Shown here: positions 62,185 to 64,000 of the stretch, one piece after another
How positions within the stretch are numbered: position 1 is the stretch's first letter
How the letters are laid out: each line of letters starts with the position of its first letter
Assembly (NCBI RefSeq): GCF_036186745.1
Contig: NZ_CP108086.1
Location: 62,001 to 126,000, forward strand
Direction: 5' to 3'
Source: Microbispora hainanensis
GTDB taxonomy: Bacteria > Actinomycetota > Actinomycetes > Streptosporangiales > Streptosporangiaceae
Length of the DNA: 64,000 bases
Made by a program: the position numbers and the translations under genes
The notes under the pieces: generated by a model
What the model saw: only the letters and a program-made list of their open reading frames with translations
Told to the model about the DNA's origin: nothing
Databases searched by the model: none

Positions 62185-62649
62185 GTGAACCGACGCCCGA
62201 AGAAGTCCAGCGGGGGGATCGAGGTGTTCAAGGAGTACGTCGAAATCACCACCAACCGCTCGATGCACGCTCCGGAAGGAAGCGGCCCTCACGCCTGTCC
62301 CTGCTGCGGATATCTGACTCTCGACTCGCGCGGCTGGTACCAGATCTGCCCCGTCTGCTTCTGGGAGGACGACGGGCAGGACGACCACGATGCCGACGAC
62401 ATCCGGCGCGGCAGCCCCAACTATGGACTCAGCCTCACCCAGGCCCGCCTCAACTTCCGGCAGTTCCGTGCCTACATGGAGCGATACGTCCACAAAGTAC
62501 GCCCTCCAAGACGCGAGGAGTTCCCCACCGACACAGGGCCAGGGCCGCCTATCCGCGACCCGCGCAGGTCGGACACGCGATCGTCTTGCGCAGGTCCAAC
62601 TCCCGTCGCCCCTCCGGAATCTAAGCGAGCACCTCCGGCAGCAGCTTGA
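62185..62649 (+). CDS. Cysteine-rich CPCC-domain protein
   Basis: About 154 residues. The core, CPCCGYLTLDSRGWYQICPVCFWEDDGQDDHDADDIRRG, has the CPCC and CPVC cysteine pairs expected to bind zinc, followed by the LSLTQARLNFRQF helix of the family. The function of CPCC proteins is not established. The last 50 residues (from RREEF on) are proline-rich with no family match, and the 3' end overlaps the convergent PIN gene by 29 nt, so the original stop may have been lost. GTG 62176 is an alternative start. Confidence 0.7.
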   Translation: MNRRPKKSSGGIEVFKEYVEITTNRSMHAPEGSGPHACPCCGYLTLDSRGWYQICPVCFWEDDGQDDHDADDIRRGSPNYGLSLTQARLNFRQFRAYMERYVHKVRPPRREEFPTDTGPGPPIRDPRRSDTRSSCAGPTPVAPPESKRAPPAAA

Positions 62650-63046
62650 ACGCCGCCACATGCTGCGGCCGGATCAGACCGAAGTCGCGCCGGTCGATCG
62701 TCGCGATCTGGGTGATCCCCAGACGCTCGGCGATCGCCACCACGGACACATCCGCAGGGTCGAGACGAGCGTCTCTGTAAAGCCGGACAAGTTCGGCCAT
62801 ACGCCGTACGTCAGCGGCGAGCAGTTCGACCAGCTCGAACTCCTCCGTGACGAGATCAAGGAACTTCGCATGTACGGCCGATCCCATATGCCTGTTGATC
62901 GTCCAACCAGCCTCGATCAGGATGGTCGAAGGAAGGAGCAACGGCCCTTCCAACTGCTCAAGGAGACGCACGCACGAGGCATGGTGCATGTCATCGCGAT
63001 CGACAACGGCGATCAGCGGACCTGTGTCCAGGAGCGTAGCGGTCAC
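62621..63046 (-). CDS. PIN-domain toxin-like ribonuclease (VapC type)
   Basis: A 141-residue PIN domain. Acidic residues of the active site are present: Asp7 (TLLDTGPLIA), Glu45 (ILIEAGW), Asp99 (PADVSVVAIAERL) and Asp118 (ATIDRRDF). It would cleave RNA in a toxin-antitoxin context. Its GTG overlaps the stop of the upstream small gene (GTGA), the typical antitoxin-first arrangement. Confidence 0.85.
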   Translation of the reverse strand: MTATLLDTGPLIAVVDRDDMHHASCVRLLEQLEGPLLLPSTILIEAGWTINRHMGSAVHAKFLDLVTEEFELVELLAADVRRMAELVRLYRDARLDPADVSVVAIAERLGITQIATIDRRDFGLIRPQHVAAFKLLPEVLA

Positions 63047-63288
63047 ACCGACCGATTGAATCGCTCTGCCAGCAAATCTTCGACCCGTTCTGACAGATCG
63101 CCCTCTCCGGATGCGCCGATCCCCGCGATCGACAGGCGGCGACGCCGTACCGGTTCCGATGGACCTTCGCTCGCGGCCTCAGCGAGTTCCGGGTCCGTCT
63201 TGACCAGCCGCAGCAGCCGACCCGCCTGGTCTGGCGACAGCCGGTCAACCAGGTGATGAAGCTCCTCATGCGCATGCCCGGCGCTCAT
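63043..63288 (-). CDS. Probable VapB-like antitoxin
   Basis: An 81-residue, helical, charged protein (ELHHLVDRLSPDQAGRLLRLVKTDPEL ... LSIAGIGASGEGDLSERVEDLLAERF). The second half, with SIAGIGASGEGDLSERVEDLLAERF, resembles the toxin-binding tail of PIN-associated antitoxins. It lies directly upstream of, and overlaps, the PIN gene. The DNA-binding fold at the N-terminus is not clearly assignable. Confidence 0.75.
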   Translation of the reverse strand: MSAGHAHEELHHLVDRLSPDQAGRLLRLVKTDPELAEAASEGPSEPVRRRRLSIAGIGASGEGDLSERVEDLLAERFNRSV

Positions 63289-63403
63289 GCTCTGAGTCTA
63301 CGCTGGCGATCTCACCAGCGGCAGGCACACGCTGGCGTGCCCGATGTGTGCCCGTTCGGTTGGCACGCAGCGGGGAGCCGCGGGGACTCATGGTGACCCC
63401 ACC

Positions 63404-64000
63404 GCGGTCGATGAGGGTTTGTAAGCCGGTGATCGTGGTGGGCTGATCGGGCTGGGCGCGCAGCCATTTTTTCATGGTCTGCTGGAAGCGTTCGACTTTT
63501 CCGCAGGTGGTGGGGTGGTTGGGGGTGGAGTTCTTCTGGGTGACGTGCAGGCGGCGTAGTTCGCTTTCGAAGGCGTTGCGGCCGCCGGCCGGACGAGGCG
63601 AGCACCGGAAGGGCACCACCTACTTTGAATGTCGGTCAGGGTGGAGGCGGGCACGCCGTGAGCGGCACAGGCAAGGCGGAAGGTGTCGCGCACGATCGGG
63701 CCGGTGACGCGAGGGTGGGCGGTCACCGACAGGGCGTAGGGAGTGGTCGTCCAGCCAGGTGAGAATCTCGGCGTCGGTGCCGTCGGCGAGGCGGTAGTGG
63801 GTGAAGTCGGCCTGCCAGGTCTCGTTCGGCTGCTCGGCTTGGAAACGGATGTAGGAGAATCGTGGTCGTTTGCCCGGCTCGGGGGTGACCAGCCCGGCGC
63901 GGTTCAGATAGCGGCTGATCGTGGCCCGGGACACGATGACCTGGTGATGCTGCTGCAGGTGCCAGGCGATGGTGTCCGGCCCGGCGTCCAGGCCCTGGCC
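63404..64000 (-). pseudogene. Broken IS481-type transposase, runs off the window
   Basis: Three minus frames carry successive pieces of an rve-type transposase. From the right edge: SRATISRYLNRAGLVTPEPGKRPR and FSYIRFQAEQPNETWQADFTHYRLADG-AEILTWLDDHS with the first Asp. The next frame continues from TAHPRVTGPIVRDTFRLACAAHGVPASTLTD, and a third has GGRNAFESELRRLHVTQKNSTPNHPTTCGKVERFQQTMKKWLRAQP with the Glu. Shifts lie near 63735 and 63630. The homology stops at about 63403 (TLIDR), so the C-terminus is lost. The N-terminal part lies outside the window. Confidence 0.85.

Overview
The window reads as chromosomal DNA of a high-GC, filamentous-type actinomycete (Actinomycetota, best matched by eye to Streptosporangiales or Streptomycetales; the genus cannot be settled from sequence alone). 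The reasons are very high third-position GC, frequent GTG/TTG starts, 4-nt ATGA/GTGA gene overlaps, F420-type oxidoreductases, a DUF2795 gene, a mycobacterial-type KstR box, an actinobacterial LexA box, and gene order shared with Mycobacterium tuberculosis Rv2470-Rv2478c.

Layout. 1-5.7 kb: end of an MscS channel gene, truncated haemoglobin GlbO, GH13 alpha-glucosidase, thioesterase, EttA and a membrane diguanylate cyclase. 5.9-8.4 kb: a decayed flavin-oxidase fragment and a hydroxyquinol lower pathway (intradiol dioxygenase plus maleylacetate reductase). 8.7-17.3 kb: an SSB paralogue, two large membrane GTPases joined by a 22-codon ORF, then siroheme/cobalamin genes (cysG, cobT, cbiX). 17.5-20.3 kb: a double GNAT enzyme, a DUF2795 protein and a Vms1-like protein. 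20.4-25.8 kb: lutABC with its FadR-type repressor and a twin operator, then an Rv3520c-type oxidoreductase with a KstR box. 25-31 kb: a glutamine amidotransferase-like gene with a divergent LysR regulator, a frameshifted DinB-like gene, a giant LuxR regulator and a membrane protein. 31-35.3 kb: SOS polymerase DnaE2 with a DUF6504 gene behind a LexA box.

35.4-40 kb is the most mobile part. It holds an IS110 element whose left non-coding part looks like a bridge-RNA gene, an IS5-type transposase, and an ATPase/TOPRIM gene pair (candidate anti-phage system) whose TOPRIM gene is frameshifted. 40-46 kb: a GT4 glycosyltransferase behind a CIRCE heat-shock operator, then a 5-oxoproline operon (NRAMP-like transporter, pxpA, pxpB, pxpC) with a divergent GntR regulator. 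46-51.4 kb: a HutC-type regulator and a complete polyamine/phosphonate-type ABC importer with a HAD phosphatase. 51.4-54.2 kb: an HxlR redox regulator and two quinone-oxidoreductase-type enzymes. 54.2-60.6 kb: a deleted glycosyltransferase, a PucR regulator with an ABC-2 exporter, a DCC thiol protein, cobD with a coupled 48-residue membrane protein, and a phosphotransferase. 60.9-64 kb: tRNA-Arg(UCU), two poorly known proteins, a VapBC-type pair and a broken IS481 transposase running off the end.

Two themes cut across the window. Short tandem duplications sit on gene ends and starts: 14-bp x 8 arrays at two stop codons, 35-bp duplications at two gene ends, and 15-bp and 21-bp in-frame arrays. 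At three junctions very short ORFs are linked to the next gene by 4-nt stop/start overlaps, which would relay ribosomes between genes.
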